This document shows positions 32,520 through 43,620 of a DNA stretch of 64,000 nt, one piece after another. Position 1 is the stretch's first letter. Every line of letters starts with the position of its first letter. Where the stretch lies: contig JANEZZ010003056.1 in assembly GCA_026122225.1 (NCBI GenBank), positions 372,001 to 436,000 of the forward strand, given 5' to 3'. Position numbers and translations under genes: made by a program. The DNA comes from Heloderma charlesbogerti (Eukaryota > Chordata > Lepidosauria > Squamata > Helodermatidae). Under the pieces are notes generated by a model. It did not search any database. It was not told the origin of the DNA and was given only the letters and a program-made list of their open reading frames with translations.

Positions 32520-32710
32520 CCCTCCCGCTGTGTCATTTTCTGTCTGGCGTATAACCAATCAACTGATTCATTAACTGATTAAAATTAATATTACAGCATT
32601 TCAATAGAGCGCTTGAGGCCGTTTAATTAAAGGTCTCCAGTAAATAGCATAACTGACAAGTGACTTATTGTGGATAAAATCACCTCTCCTACTTGACTGA
32701 ATGAAGGGAA
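32520..32710. promoter_or_regulatory. Candidate conserved noncoding element
   Basis: Dense with TAATTAAA, ATTAAAATTAAT and TTTAATTAAAGG homeodomain-type sites amid otherwise complex, repeat-free sequence. This is typical of vertebrate developmental enhancers, but no alignment could be run. Confidence 0.25.
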
Positions 32711-33393
32711 GTTACACAGCACACTTCTGACAATCCTATCAGCACCAAACACCCCCCCTCCCCTTTAGCTCTGATTAAATTCTGATTTACTCTTTCAACC
32801 TAGTGTTTTACTGCCTCCATCTCTCTTGATCCCTGCACTCTCCTTTCTCCCCCCAAATGTGGTCAAGTCCAACATACAGAATAGTAGCCACAAGGCCAAA
32901 CCAGCAATAAATGAGAGGATTTTCCACAGAAGAAATTATGAATTGTACTGCTTTTGATAATTAGACATTTAACTTGGTCCACTGTCTTTGTTCTCAGTTC
33001 TTGTGGAATTGATATGAGATGCTCCTTTCTCTCTTTTAGACTTTTCTCTTTTTTTTGGCCATTAGATTTGTATAAGGTTTTCATTGGTGTTTTACCAACG
33101 TGCCACAGCACATGTGCATGCAACACCACACATATAGAATCTTGATGCAATTATACTTACGATCACACGAGGATGGCTTTTTTGCAGTGCTTTTTCATGC
33201 CCATGAGTGCATCCATAATGCAGAGTTGGAGAAAGATGCCACTGAAGTGAAGGAACTGAATGCCATTGGCAAGCAGCACATCCTCCAATCCTACAATTAA
33301 TTTGAGAACTTCTGGTTAAATTTGAAATTGCGGAGGAGGAGTGAAACACAAAGCAGAGTGAACCATAGGAAAAATAAAGGAACAGAAATAAAG

Positions 33394-33420
33394 AGGTGTG
33401 TGTGTGTGTGTGTGTGTGTA
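33394..33420 (+). repeat. (GT)n microsatellite
   Basis: About twelve uninterrupted GT units. Confidence 0.9.
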
Positions 33421-33444
33421 AATCTTCTAATCTCTACTGTATGC

Positions 33445-33911
33445 TAGGTCTGTCAGTTTCGCTTTCTCTGTTTCTCATTTTTCCAGTCTTAAATTTGGTT
33501 CATCCCAAACTTGGAGAATTTCTCCAGTCTTAAGTTTGGCTCAGTTCACATGAAAATTCGTAGGCATGTTTGTGTACATTTCTCCTAATATCCACATTTT
33601 TGTATGTATTTTTTTTGCTTAATATACAAAAAAAATTGCAAGCAATTTTCCTAATATTAATATTATTAATTAATATTATTAGTAGCATTTTGGAGCATTA
33701 TGTTCACTACTATATGAAGTTTTGTGTGCACTTTCCCCTAATGTATGTGCTTTTGTAGTCATGTTTTTGATTAGAGAACTCCATTGCCAAATTCAGAGAA
33801 GTGTGAATCTTGAAGCATAGTGGAGTTTCAGTTTGTGAATTGTTCGAAAGAGAAAAAATAAGGTAAGTTCACATTAAAATGCGAACTGAATACATTTCTC
33901 CTCCATCCCTA
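33445..33911 (-). mobile_element. AT-rich hAT-like MITE (N2), minus strand
   Basis: Reverse-orientation relative of the 30.9-kb element. It ends with CTCCTCCATCCCTA, and its other end (TAGGTCTGTCAGTTTCG) corresponds to the inner part of the first copy. No target duplication could be recognised, so one end may be lost. Confidence 0.55.
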
Positions 33912-34309
33912 GACAACAAAGCACACAAGCATTTTCTTTCTTTCTTTTTGCCACATGTCCGGAAATATTTCTTTTCCAGCTTCAAGCCATTCTGATCTCT
34001 TAAATGCAAGAGATGCAAATTTGGCTTGGTGTATTCCGTTTCCTTCTTGTACTTGTGCATTTAAATGTTGGTGGGGATTCAGAAGTGGAGGCCTCCAGCT
34101 TCATTCTCTCTGATCTCTGTCCCGTCTGCCCAAACTGGCCGGCTCCACTTATATTTGATCTTTACCCCCTGTGGACGGTGTGCTCATATAATCTTCTGAT
34201 AAAGAAGCACTTACTGGAGGAGGATGAAGTTGGGCCTGTTCAACACTGAGTGGAGCTCTAATTAAGAATTAAAAACACACACACACACAAAAGGTGGCTG
34301 GTGGTTGCC

Positions 34310-34735
34310 ACTAATGATATGTTTGGTAAACTTGTTTAAAACAATGCAGCGTGCGTCCTTCCCCCATATGCAAATTGGCAGTTTAGTGGCGTGTCTCCCG
34401 TCGTACAGCAATTAGACATAATTTGGACCTAAGATTTCGGCATTTGTCTTTATGTCACCAAGTTTACGATTAAAAACCCTTCATGTTGATTCGGGGCGTG
34501 ACTTCGTTCCTTAAGCCTTCCGCATGCAATCAGGCCATTCACAAGCGCAGCGGCGTTGAGAGTCGGCGGATCAAAACATTGCAAGCGTTCCATGGTTAGC
34601 CATTCCAAGGCCCGATCCTGGGCTTGCTGTGCTGGGCCATTACAAAGGGGAAAGAAATGGAATGGCATGGGATGTAGTGTCTCCTTCGCAACCCGAAGAG
34701 CAGTTTTGCAATGTTTTCCAACCTGCCTCATCTCA
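34310..34735. promoter_or_regulatory. Candidate conserved noncoding element
   Basis: Repeat-free stretch with an octamer-like ATATGCAAATTGG (34367), CAATTAGACATAATTTGG and CpG-containing blocks. Complexity is even, with no simple repeats. Assignment rests on composition and motif density only. Confidence 0.22.
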
Positions 34736-35099
34736 AGCGGTTAAGAGGGCAGGGAACAATTTAAAACAAAAAGAAATAGCACTGTAGATTAAAACAGGTA
34801 TTGATAGTTCTATATACTGGAAAGCCCCTTCCAAGATTACCAGTGCATCCATGGTGGGGCATTTCAGCTATTTGGGTGGGGGTTGTGTGTATATGCAAGA
34901 CTCACCAGCACACCATGTGGCTTTACTGCTGCTGGCTGCCATTTTTAATTCATGGGTTGGATCCAGGATCTGCCTTCCACAAGAAGAATGGCTCTGCTCA
35001 CAGAAAGTCCCCATCCACTCATACCACAGCTCACCTCATTCTGCAGGGCCTTCTACCTCTCTGTAGCATTTTCAAGGGGCTGGAGGAGCTGTCACGCAA

Positions 35100-35477
35100 A
35101 GGAGGGAAGAGAAGACTGAGGGGAGATACGATAGCACTCTTCAAGTACTTGAAAGGTTGTCACAGAGAGGAAGGCCAGGATCTCTTCTCGATCACCCCAG
35201 AGTGCAGGACACGGAATCATGGGCTCAAGTTACAGGGAGCCAAATCCCGGCTGAACATCAGGACAAACTTCCTGACTGTCAGATCAATACAACAATGGAA
35301 CCAGTGACCTAGGAAGGTGGTGGGCTCTCCCACCCTGGAGTCATTCAAGATGAGGCTGGAGTCATTCAAGACGAGGCATCTGTCAGGGATGCTTTGACTT
35401 GGATTCCTGCATTGAGCAGCAGGTTGGACTGGATGGTCTTATAGGCACCTCCAACCCTACTATTCTATGATTCTATG
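35100..35477 (+). mobile_element. CR1 subfamily A 3' end
   Basis: Frame with RRLRGDTIALFKYLKGCHREE, LFSITPECRTRNHGLKLQ, then UTR with CATTGAGCAGCAGGTTGG and CTACTATTCTATGATTCTATG. It has a small internal duplication (TCATTCAAGATGAGGCTGGAG repeated in diverged form near 35341-35375). Confidence 0.9.
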
Positions 35478-35874
35478 GGGGAGCAGGGAAGGCTGCTTCT
35501 GTCAGCGCAATTGATGCAGCTTAAATCTGGATCCAACCCCATGACAATAACAATAGGTATTAATACTAGGGATGCCACTGAAAATCAAAATTAGGCAGTT
35601 CATTGGCCACAATTTTGTTCTATAATATTTGTAATGCCCATATGTATACTGAGCCCAGGTGGCTATCTAGCGTAGTTTTGTTATTCAAACTGAGATTGAT
35701 TTGTGTTGATATCTATGATCTGCACTCATGTAGTCTGCATTACTAAGTATCTAAACTCCTGCATTTCTACTCATGTCCTGGTGTTGGTTGGTTGAAACCT
35801 TTACCTTCTGAGGGAAATGTAAATATCCCATTTACAATGCTCATGCTCATGGAGTGATGCCACTTTAATCCATT
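35478..35874. other. No assignable feature
   Basis: AT-rich unassigned sequence between a CR1 and a MITE. Confidence 0.4.
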
Positions 35875-36006
35875 AGGGCACAATCCTATGCATGTTTAGA
35901 CAGAAAAAAGTCCTACAACTCTCAGCATGCCCCAGCCAGGAATGCTGAGAGTTGTACTTGTAGGACTTTTTTTTTCTGTCTAAACCATGCATAGGATTGT
36001 GCCCTT
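35875..36006. mobile_element. Foldback MITE M1, complete copy
   Basis: Arms GGGCACAATCCTATGCATG...GTCCTACAACTCTCAGCATG and the inverse meet with almost no loop. The flanking TTA on both sides (CATTA|GGGCAC and GTGCCC|TTAG) fits the 3-bp TWA duplication typical of PIF/Harbinger elements. It is entirely non-coding. Confidence 0.8.
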
Positions 36007-36315
36007 AGTTACTGTTTTCTAAACCAATTAATGTAAAACTTTGGACCTGTAATCCATCAACAAACCAATCATGTTTGAAGAAACAGCTGTGTTGGTTAGC
36101 ATCCACCCCTAGCTCAACATTTCTTTTTCGCTCATGGTTTGGTTTCATTTCTGTATTCAGCTAGGCAACTGAGGCCATTTATTTCAAGAATTGGACAGAT
36201 TTTTTTTCTTGTTTGGTTTACTTTAAACTTTGTTGCTGATGGGTGGTACTGTGATGGGATACTGGAAAGGGAATCCAAGAAGGGGGAGCTTGGGAGGAGA
36301 GTGGCCCATACATGC
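36007..36315. other. No assignable feature
   Basis: Unassigned sequence. Nothing recognisable. Confidence 0.4.
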
Positions 36316-36748
36316 TAGGGATGTGCAAATCAGCAAAACACAAACTCCCTGAAGTTCTCTGAATTCCATCTCAAAGCTTGCTCTGACTCGAGTCCATATC
36401 AGGTTGTGAGCTTTGGTTTTTTCTTTTCACATGAGAATCTGTGTGTATTTTCATGCGTATTTCTCCGAATGTACTCATCAGTTGTGCACTTTGTTGAAAT
36501 GTTTAGATTCTTCTCCCATTGATTAAAGCATATTTCTGTGCATTTTTCAAAATTACACATTTTTTCATGCACATTTTTCAAATGTACACATGCTGTCAAA
36601 CACTTTTTTTTTTAGTCTGTGAATCACATTGCAAGCTTAGAAATGTACAGACTTTGACCACAGAGTCTGTGTTCTCTCTGGAACATGCAAACTGCGTAAA
36701 TCCTGATTTAAAAAAAAATGAACTGAAGCAAATTTCTCATAATCCCTA
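36316..36748 (+). mobile_element. AT-rich hAT-like MITE (N2)
   Basis: Starts TAGGGATGTGCAAATC and ends TTCTCATAATCCCTA. Interior TGCACATTTTTC and TACACAT motifs resemble the other two N2 copies. The flanks share only ATGC in shifted positions, so the target duplication is unclear. Confidence 0.6.
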
Positions 36749-36914
36749 ATGCTGACTCCTCTCTTCTCCCCTCAGCCCCTGTAGGTGATACTACTTGATC
36801 TATGATCAGCATAAAGCCAAAGCAACTACCCTACATATTTTAACACCTGCAGTCAATCAGATCCTTTCCCAAAAGGCATGGCAAGAGCATATAGATGCTT
36901 CACGTAATACTACA

Positions 36915-37145
36915 ATCTGGGGTCATCTCATGAAGCTGAATAGTGGGAGATTCAGGACTGAACAAAGGAAGGACTTCTTCATACAGCACATGGTTAAACT
37001 ATGGAATTTTCTACCCCAAGTTGTAGTGATGGCCACCAATTTGGATGGCTTGAAAGGGGGTTAGACCAATTTGTGCAGGAGAAGGCTATCAATGGCTACT
37101 AGTCATGAATCATGATGGCCAGTGTGCTGTCTCCAGGATGTTGCC
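36915..37145 (+). mobile_element. CR1 subfamily B 3' fragment
   Basis: MKLNSGRFRTEQRKDFFIQHMVKLWNFLP, MATNLDGLK and the following GGCTATCAATGGCTACTAG match the 4.8-kb copy. The UTR stops shortly after. Confidence 0.85.
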
Positions 37146-37439
37146 ATGTTCATAGGTTAAATGATAGTTCTGTTTGCACATTTCAGTCGAGGCATCTCCT
37201 ACTTAGCTTGCTGGCAAAGAAGATAATAGGAGGACAATAAGAAATTTTACTATATCTGAGCAGCGAGAGAGCACATATCTACATTCTGCTTGCAAAAGTT
37301 TGGATGTGATCTATACTGGATCACCAAAACATGTTATACTGGATTAGATTATTTACTCGGTGTTTAAACTCTTTTCAGAAGCGTGGAGAAATGTACATCA
37401 TCTTGCCAGTCAATTTCCCATCATTATAGATGGGAATCT

Positions 37440-37592
37440 TATAGATTCATAGGGTTGGAAGGGGCCTACAAGACCATTGAGTCCAACCCCTTGATCAGTG
37501 CAGAAAGCCTGATTCCCAGACAGTCTCCCATCCAAGTACTAACCAGGGCTGACCCTGCTTAGCTTCCGAGATCAGACGAGATTGGGCCCATA
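37440..37592 (-). mobile_element. 5S rRNA-derived SINE with CR1 tail, minus strand
   Basis: On the minus strand: a 5S-like head (ATCTCGTCTGATCTCGGAAG, AGCTAAGCAGGGTCAGCCC, then TTGGATGGGAGACTG) followed directly by a CR1-A 3' end (GGGGTTGGACTCAATGG, CCTTCCAACCCTATGAAT). The internal 5S promoter boxes are well kept. It has the same composite structure as the 5.8-kb copy, so this is a family and not a chance fusion. Confidence 0.85.
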
Positions 37593-37667
37593 TGTGAACC
37601 AAAGGACATTTATATTATCCAAGGAATACATAATCTATATATTATTAATTTTCCCAGTAGTAACATG

Positions 37668-38102
37668 TAACGTATGGCTGTGAGAGCTGGACTATAAGGA
37701 AGGCTGAGCACCGAAGAACTGATGCTTTCGAACTGTGGTGCTGGAGAAGACTCTTACGAGTCCCCTGGACTGCAAGGAGGTCAAGTCAGTCCATCCTAAA
37801 GGAAATCAACCCTGAATGCTCATTGGAAGGACAGATGCTGAAGCTGAAGCTCAAATATTTTGGCCACCTAATGTGAAGAGAAAAGTCCCTGGAAAAGACC
37901 CTGATGCTGGGAAAGATTGAAGGCAAAAAGAGAAGGGGACGGCAGAGGATGAGATGGCTAGACAGCATCACCGATGCGATGCATATGAACTTGAGCGCAC
38001 TCCGGAAGAGAGCAGAGGACAGGAAGGCCTGGCGTGCTATGGTCCATGGGCTCACGAAGAGTCAGACACGACTTAATGACTGAACAACAACAACAACAAC
38101 AA
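37668..38102 (+). mobile_element. BovB 3' end fragment
   Basis: Starts abruptly at AACGTATGGCTGTGAGAGC, the same C-terminal region as 28.28 kb, and runs through WCWRRLLR-type codons to CACGACTTAATGACTGAACAACAACAACAACAACAA. Very similar to the longer BovB at 25-28 kb, including the CATCCTAAAGGAAATCAACC segment. Confidence 0.9.
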
Positions 38103-38109
38103 TATTATT

Positions 38110-38535
38110 AATAGATCTTGAGGAACATCTAAACTGCATTCCAGATTCTATGGATAAATCTAAGTTGAATCCTCCCATTCTCTAAAAATCTAGCCATGTT
38201 TTCTGAATGGTCTTCCCATTTTCAGGCGAATGTAAATGTCAGAGCATCAGGACTTTTTTGGTAAGGTTTGAGTATGCTAATAATAATAATTTATAGTTGA
38301 ATGATTTGTTTCTGACATTAGACAAGAGTATTAGCAATTTCCAATCACTGCATTCCAAACATCAAAATTAAATTAGGTATTGTTTAAAATAACAATGCCA
38401 CACATTTGCTTTAAATGAATTTAGTGTCATTTTGTTGTTTGGTGTGCAGTGGTTGGAAATATGACTCCAGCAGGAAGTGTCAATATCTGCTGTATTAATT
38501 TTATTGAAGCAGTAGATAGAGTTACATGGACCGTT
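38110..38535. promoter_or_regulatory. Candidate conserved noncoding element
   Basis: Repeat-free AT-rich stretch with a well-mixed composition: AATTTAGTGTCATTTTG, GACTCCAGCAGGAAGTG, TGTATTAATTTTATTG. No transposon ends. Candidate on composition only. Confidence 0.22.
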
Positions 38536-38949
38536 TCTCTGTGTATTCGATTAATATTTTTTTGTGGGAAATTGGTGTTAGCTTCGACTTAGGCAAATGT
38601 ACACTTGCTTCACCAAGGATGGTGTGTGTGTGGGGGGGGGGGGGTTGGGGTGGAAATCAATCCAACAACTCAATAACTGCTCAACCTCAACCAGCATTGG
38701 ATTCATCCTTGCGCTACACAGACCAACGAGTCTACAAAATGTGGAGCTCAGATGTTCCAAATCCTGTCCAAGATCCACTCTGCAGTCTGTATCAATGAAG
38801 CAAATGAAGAGAAGTTATACACATAGTATTTGCATAATTTATTCTGCAGTTGTTATGGTTTTGCATAGGGTTTATTCTGGTTATGGGGAAGGACAAAGGT
38901 TTCTATCCTGGTCTTAGGGTATGGTCTGAAGGAACATGTTGCAGCAACT

Positions 38950-39065
38950 TTGCTGAAGCTAAACTGGCCTGGATCTGGTCAGTGCTTTGGATGGGAGATC
39001 TCCTGGGAATGCCATGTGTTCCATCATGAAAGAAAGTGGGATATAAAGTAATAAATAAATGCAAG
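38950..39065 (+). mobile_element. 5S rRNA-derived SINE with L2-like tail
   Basis: AGCTAAACTGGCCTGG and TTGGATGGGAGATCTCCTGGGAA show a 5S head. The tail AAAGTGGGATATAAAGTAATAAATAAAT is of the L2 type, unlike the CR1-tailed pair at 5.8 and 37.5 kb. A 5S-headed SINE with an L2-type tail is known from anole genomes. Confidence 0.7.
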
Positions 39066-40020
39066 GGATTGAAGCACCTTCTCCTGACTACGTGTTATCT
39101 ACTGTAGCCATCTTTTAGGCCAGTTCTATTTCAGCAAGCATGTATATATTTTTTGCCAGCACTCTCCCAAACATAGGTTCACAGTCATAAGAGCTAGAAA
39201 CTCATATCCTCCAACATGTCCCAGATAAAAATAGGGATAGGCCTGGGCTCACAATTCATAGCACCCCTCTTCTAACATAGATGGAATCACTGCCTAAGTT
39301 TCTATTCACTACTACTTCACAGTGGTGGCTGGTGAAGTAAGAACTGCCAGCTGTGTCTGTGTGGAGTTTACCAGAAACAAGAGAGAGGCAGTGATGGACA
39401 CAGGCGGGCACCTCAGTTGGCAAGGTGCAAGTGGGTGGTTGCTGACTGGCTAGCTGCCCTTGGCAGGAATTGGCTGCAGATGTCAGTGAGGGTGGCTAGC
39501 CAATCAGCAACCCTGCTTTTGCAGAATGCCGACTGATTGTGCATGCCTCCTCTTGGGTTCTGGTAAGAAATGGAATTCCCGTAGCCCCTTAACCACCCCG
39601 TAGTGGCAATGCTCTTTCCTACTAGATGAACCTCTTCACAGCCCTTGTTGCTCCTGCATATACCTGAGGCTGTTCTCTTCCTGCTGTATACCATATTGTG
39701 CTTGCAAAAACAACAACACCCAAACAAACTCCAAACCCCATGACATCTGGATAAACTTACAACTGCTCGCTAGAGAGAATGTTGCATATTAAAGAGAGGA
39801 ACCATTTGGCAGGCAGCAGGCAGAAGAGGAAAGTTCTCTGTTAATGATCCAGCTCTGTTCGGGAAGGTTCCCAAGCCTCTGTACTTCCAAGCTTTTTTGC
39901 TATCCTTGGTGAATTCAATTTTTTGCCTTCTGGCCTTTATATCTGATCATATGCTGAGCAGCAAAACATAACATGATTAGGAATAGCTGCTAAGTAGCAT
40001 CCACGTCCCTCCCCCAAAGA
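39066..40020. other. Unassigned sequence
   Basis: No recognised family. A minus-strand 104-codon frame near 39413 has no domain. Confidence 0.4.
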
Positions 40021-40021
40021 C

Positions 40022-40105
40022 GTAGGCCAGCCTTTCCTAACATGGTGCCCTCCAGTTGTGTTGGACTACAACTCCCATGATCCCCTGTCAGCATGATGTA
40101 GCTCC
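40022..40105 (+). mobile_element. MITE M3, left half
   Basis: GGCCAGCCTTTCCTAACATGG, TGCCCTCCAGTTGTGTTGG and ACAACTCCCATGATCCC match the left arm of the family. The right arm is absent. Confidence 0.6.
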
Positions 40106-40269
40106 TTCTGCAAGATAGTTATATGACTGAGACAGATGCCCCTGGAACTGAAATGTAGGACACTGCCTTATATCCAGTGGGGGCGCTGTTCCCCGGCCGA
40201 TTCTGTTACACCCCTGCTGATTCTTTTGCGCAAGTGAGACTCATCGCTTGTGCAACAGAGATTTAATGC

Positions 40270-40455
40270 TTAAGGACATAGGAAGAGCCCTGCTGGATCA
40301 GACCCAGGGTCCATCTAGTCCAGCATTCTCTTCACACAGGGGCCAACCAGCTGTCGACCGGGAACCCACAAGCAGGGCATGAGCACAACAGCACCCTCCC
40401 ACCCATGTTCCCCAGCAACTGGTGTACATAGGCTCACTGCTTCTGGTACTGGTCC
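40270..40455 (-). mobile_element. CR1 subfamily B 3' UTR, minus strand
   Basis: AGCCCTGCTGGATCAGACCC through TGTACATAGGCTCACTGC matches the reverse complement of 5160-5325. The terminal TTCTTATG repeats are eroded. Confidence 0.8.
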
Positions 40456-40654
40456 TCTTCCTAGAGGAGACCCTGAAACAAGCAAAATCGTTCATTTCTG
40501 GTTTGGGATAGGTTGGCAGAAATACCCTATGCGAGCTCCGCTGCCCTGCCCCATTCTAGAAATGAGCATTTCACCTCGTTTGTGGTTGCTCCCAGAAGCA
40601 CTGAATCTCCTTGCGCAAGCAGAGGGTCCTGCTTGTACATCAGAATTGGTGGGG

Positions 40655-40845
40655 GCACAGCGCCCTTTTGGATACGGCCCATTGAGTCAGACCCTTGGTC
40701 CATCTAGCCCAGTACTATTGACACTGACTGGCAGCAATGGCTCTCCAAGGTTTCAGGCAGGATTCTTTCCTAGCCCTACCTGGAGATGACGGGGATCCAA
40801 CCTGGGAACTTCTGCGTGCAAAGCAGGGGCTCTGCCACTGACCCT
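40655..40845 (-). mobile_element. tRNA-headed SINE with CR1-like tail, minus strand
   Basis: On the minus strand: a tRNA-like head (GGTCAGTGGCAGAGCCCC, TTTGCACGCAGAAG, B-box-like GGTTGGATCCCCG), a shared body (AATCCTGCCTGAAACC, GCTGCCAGTCAGTGTCAA), and a tail CTAGATGGACCAAGGGTCTG that resembles the CR1-B 3' UTR. Same family as 46.1 kb. Confidence 0.8.
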
Positions 40846-42640
40846 CATTGGGGCTCCTCAGGCAGTTGCCTGGACAGCCTCTCCGACTGGTCCAACCCTG
40901 TCTGCTTCCTTATTCTGGAATACCCTGATCCAGAGGCTGGCCTTTCCTGGATTAAATTGATCTGGCCCATATTCCTTCTGCCACAGGACAGGAGATGGCT
41001 TCTGTCGCTTCTCCTTGACTATTTTGCTACTCAAGGTGAAGACTAGGAAGATCTCATCTTGATTTGGGAAATATTTCGTTTGATAAAGGTTGGATGGATG
41101 GATCGTACTGGAGTGAATATTTGCATAATGTTTATGTAATCCAGTTCGAAGCAGAGAAGAGCAAAGACTCAGAATCCAAGGTCATGTCAGGAGTAGAGCT
41201 TTCATGTCATCTGACCGAAACCATAACGATGGACGTGTTTTTGCAATGTTTATGTTTAGTTTGACCGTCAGCACGGTCCTCACCTATTAATCTTCAAGCA
41301 AACAGTATACACCGTCCATGATTACACTTCACAGATTGACTGAATTCTATTAAGGATTCCACCCTCCCCCTTCCCTTTATGGTTTCATTTTTAAGCATAA
41401 ATAAAATCACACATTAATTTACAACTCCTTGAGAGACTGGAAGCATATAGCAATGCTATGTGATAGATATGAACTACTACAGGATGGTGTCAGAATGCTT
41501 GGGATTGAGAGCAGAGCATTTTGTGCATCTTCTGAAGCTAATTATGGGGGTCCCCTTCTTGGTCATACTAAAGTGTGCCAGAATTTTGGGAACTGGCCTT
41601 TTCATTTATATTTTGGACCTGGACTGAAATGGCTCACAGTTGAGGCGGGGGGATTTCAGGTAGTTTTGGTAGTGGGGGTATATAATTTTTGGGATGCTGC
41701 AAAACCTAGCTCTGATTGGCTAGTGGCATCAGGGAAGTGGCTAAACTGCTCCATGCCCTTCCTGACCACAGTCACAAGCATCAAGCCTACTTTGGTCTTT
41801 GCCTGCCTGGGAGTATCTTGGTCATGGTAGATGAGGGGTGTTGGACCTCAGATGGTTCCCCAGATGGCCACGCCCCTTCCACTGGCTCCACCTCTTTCCC
41901 CCAACTACTGATTGTTTCGTGTTTTCCTGACTTTGCACAGGTTTTCCCATTCTGAAAGGTAGAAGTGTCTCTCCTAAGTCTTTAGCTACTGGCTGTAACA
42001 AGTTCAAGCTAAAATGTGCTGGTGTTTGGGGGATTTTTGGTCTCACCCCTTTTGCTTTCACTCCCTCCCCCTTTGCATTCAGCCCCATTCACCACTGGAA
42101 TCTGCCCCCCCCCCCAAGAGCTTCTCCAAAATTGAATTTGGTACTTAGGCTGAAAGTAGTTCAACAACCCTGTTGTAGAGGGTAAGGGAGAAAGCCTGTG
42201 GCCCACTAGACACTGTCTATGGGCCATAGGATATGCTGTTTTCTGGGAACCGACCTCAGAGCCTGCACTCCAAGGTCAGTTCCTGGAAAACTGACCTCCC
42301 CCCACATCCGCGCTGCCTCCGAGGCAGCGTGGAGAAGCCCCGTCCTTCATGCTCGGAAGAGGAGTGTGGAGCTGCTGAAAAGGGGTGGGGTTGGGGGCAT
42401 TATTCCAGGGTGGGGAGAGTGGAGCAGCACGTACGGCACATCCAATGTGTCATACAGCAGCCTCCTCTCCCCATCACCTCCTCCCGTGGCTACGCAGCCG
42501 AAAATGGCTGTCTAGCGGAAAATAGCAGGGCAGGAGAGGTGTGGAGGGAACGATCCCCCCCCGTGCCTCTCCTGCCTTGCTTTGGATAGGCGGTTGCCTC
42601 CGAGTTCAAAGGCAGCCGCCTACCTTGATAGGATTGTGCC
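40846..42640. other. Unassigned sequence
   Basis: No LINE, SINE or transposon ends apart from a GGATTGTGCCCTTAA M1 end at 42628-42645. Frames of up to 136 codons lack domains. The part 41050-41400 is AT-rich and repeat-free. Confidence 0.4.
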
Positions 42641-42865
42641 CTTAATTTATCAATGGCAATCAGTCATAATAGCTAAGAACAGCACCTCCATGTTCAAAGG
42701 CAGAGGATTCACAATGTTGTGGGACATGTGTGCATGGCAGTGTGCACTGGGTAGGCTTTCGAGCTTGAAACCTGGTTTAGGGATGCATACCTTTAGATGC
42801 TCCACCACTGCAGGAGAGGAGAAAACTGCAGCTCCTTGGTCTTTTCTCCCTTTCTATGAGAACCC

Positions 42866-43620
42866 AATGGGGTCCTCCCATGAAGCTAAATGGTGGGAGA
42901 TCCAGGACAGACAAAAGGAAGGACTCCTTCACACAGCACACAGTTAAACTATGGAATTCACTTCTTCAAGAATCATAGAATCATAGAATAGTAGGGTTGG
43001 AAGGGGGCTACAAGGCCATCGAGTCCAACCCCCTGCTCAATGCAGGAATCCAAGTCAGAGCATCCCTGACAGATGGCTGTCCAGCCCCGTCTTGAAGGCC
43101 TCCAGTGTGGGAGAGCCCACCACCTCCCTGGGTTATTGGTTCCATTGTCGTATTGCTCTAACAGTCAGGAAGTTTTTCCTGATGTTCAGCCGGAATCTGG
43201 CTTCCTGTAACTTGAGCCCGTTATTCCATGTTCTGCACTCTGGGATGATGGAGAAGAGATCCTGGCCTTCCTCTCTGGGACCACCTTTCAAGGACTTGAA
43301 GAGCGCAACTCTATCTCCCCTCGGTCTTCTCTTCACAAGGCTGAACATGCCCAGTTCTTTCAGTCTCTCCTCGTAGGGCTTTGTTTCCAGATGTGATGAT
43401 GGTAAAGCTTGGACAGGTCACTAGTCATTATGGTGATATGCTAGAGGCAGTATGCGTCTGAGTTTTAGTTGCTGTAGAACCTGAGCAGGATGCTGTTCTT
43501 GTGTGGATGTCTTGCTTGCAGAGTTTCTATAAGAATCTGGTTGGCCAGTGTGGGAAAAGAATGCTGGAGTAGATAGGACTTAGTTCTGATCCAGTCCTTG
43601 CTCTGATCCAGTCCTTGTTC
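42866..43620 (+). mobile_element. CR1 subfamily B, split by an antisense CR1-A
   Basis: The left piece (42866-42970) encodes SHEAKWWEIQDRQKE-type shifted codons of the MKLNGGRSRTDKRKD block and KLWNSLL. The right piece (43393-43620) has a diverged UTR with GGTTGGCCAGTGTGGG, AGAATGCTGGAGTAGATAGG and GATCCAGTCC. The middle is occupied by a reverse CR1-A. Confidence 0.7.
42972..43392 (-). mobile_element. CR1 subfamily A 3' end, minus strand
   Basis: Starts ATCATAGAATCATAGAATAG (reverse of the ATTCTATGA tail) and reads back through the UTR into the C-terminal codons (minus-strand MFSLVKRRPRGDRVALFKSLKGG, ECRTWNNGLKLQEARF). Confidence 0.92.

Noticed and set aside
36300..36760. Clean 8-bp duplication for the 36.3-kb element
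   Set aside because: Only ATGC is shared, at shifted positions. I therefore did not claim a target duplication.
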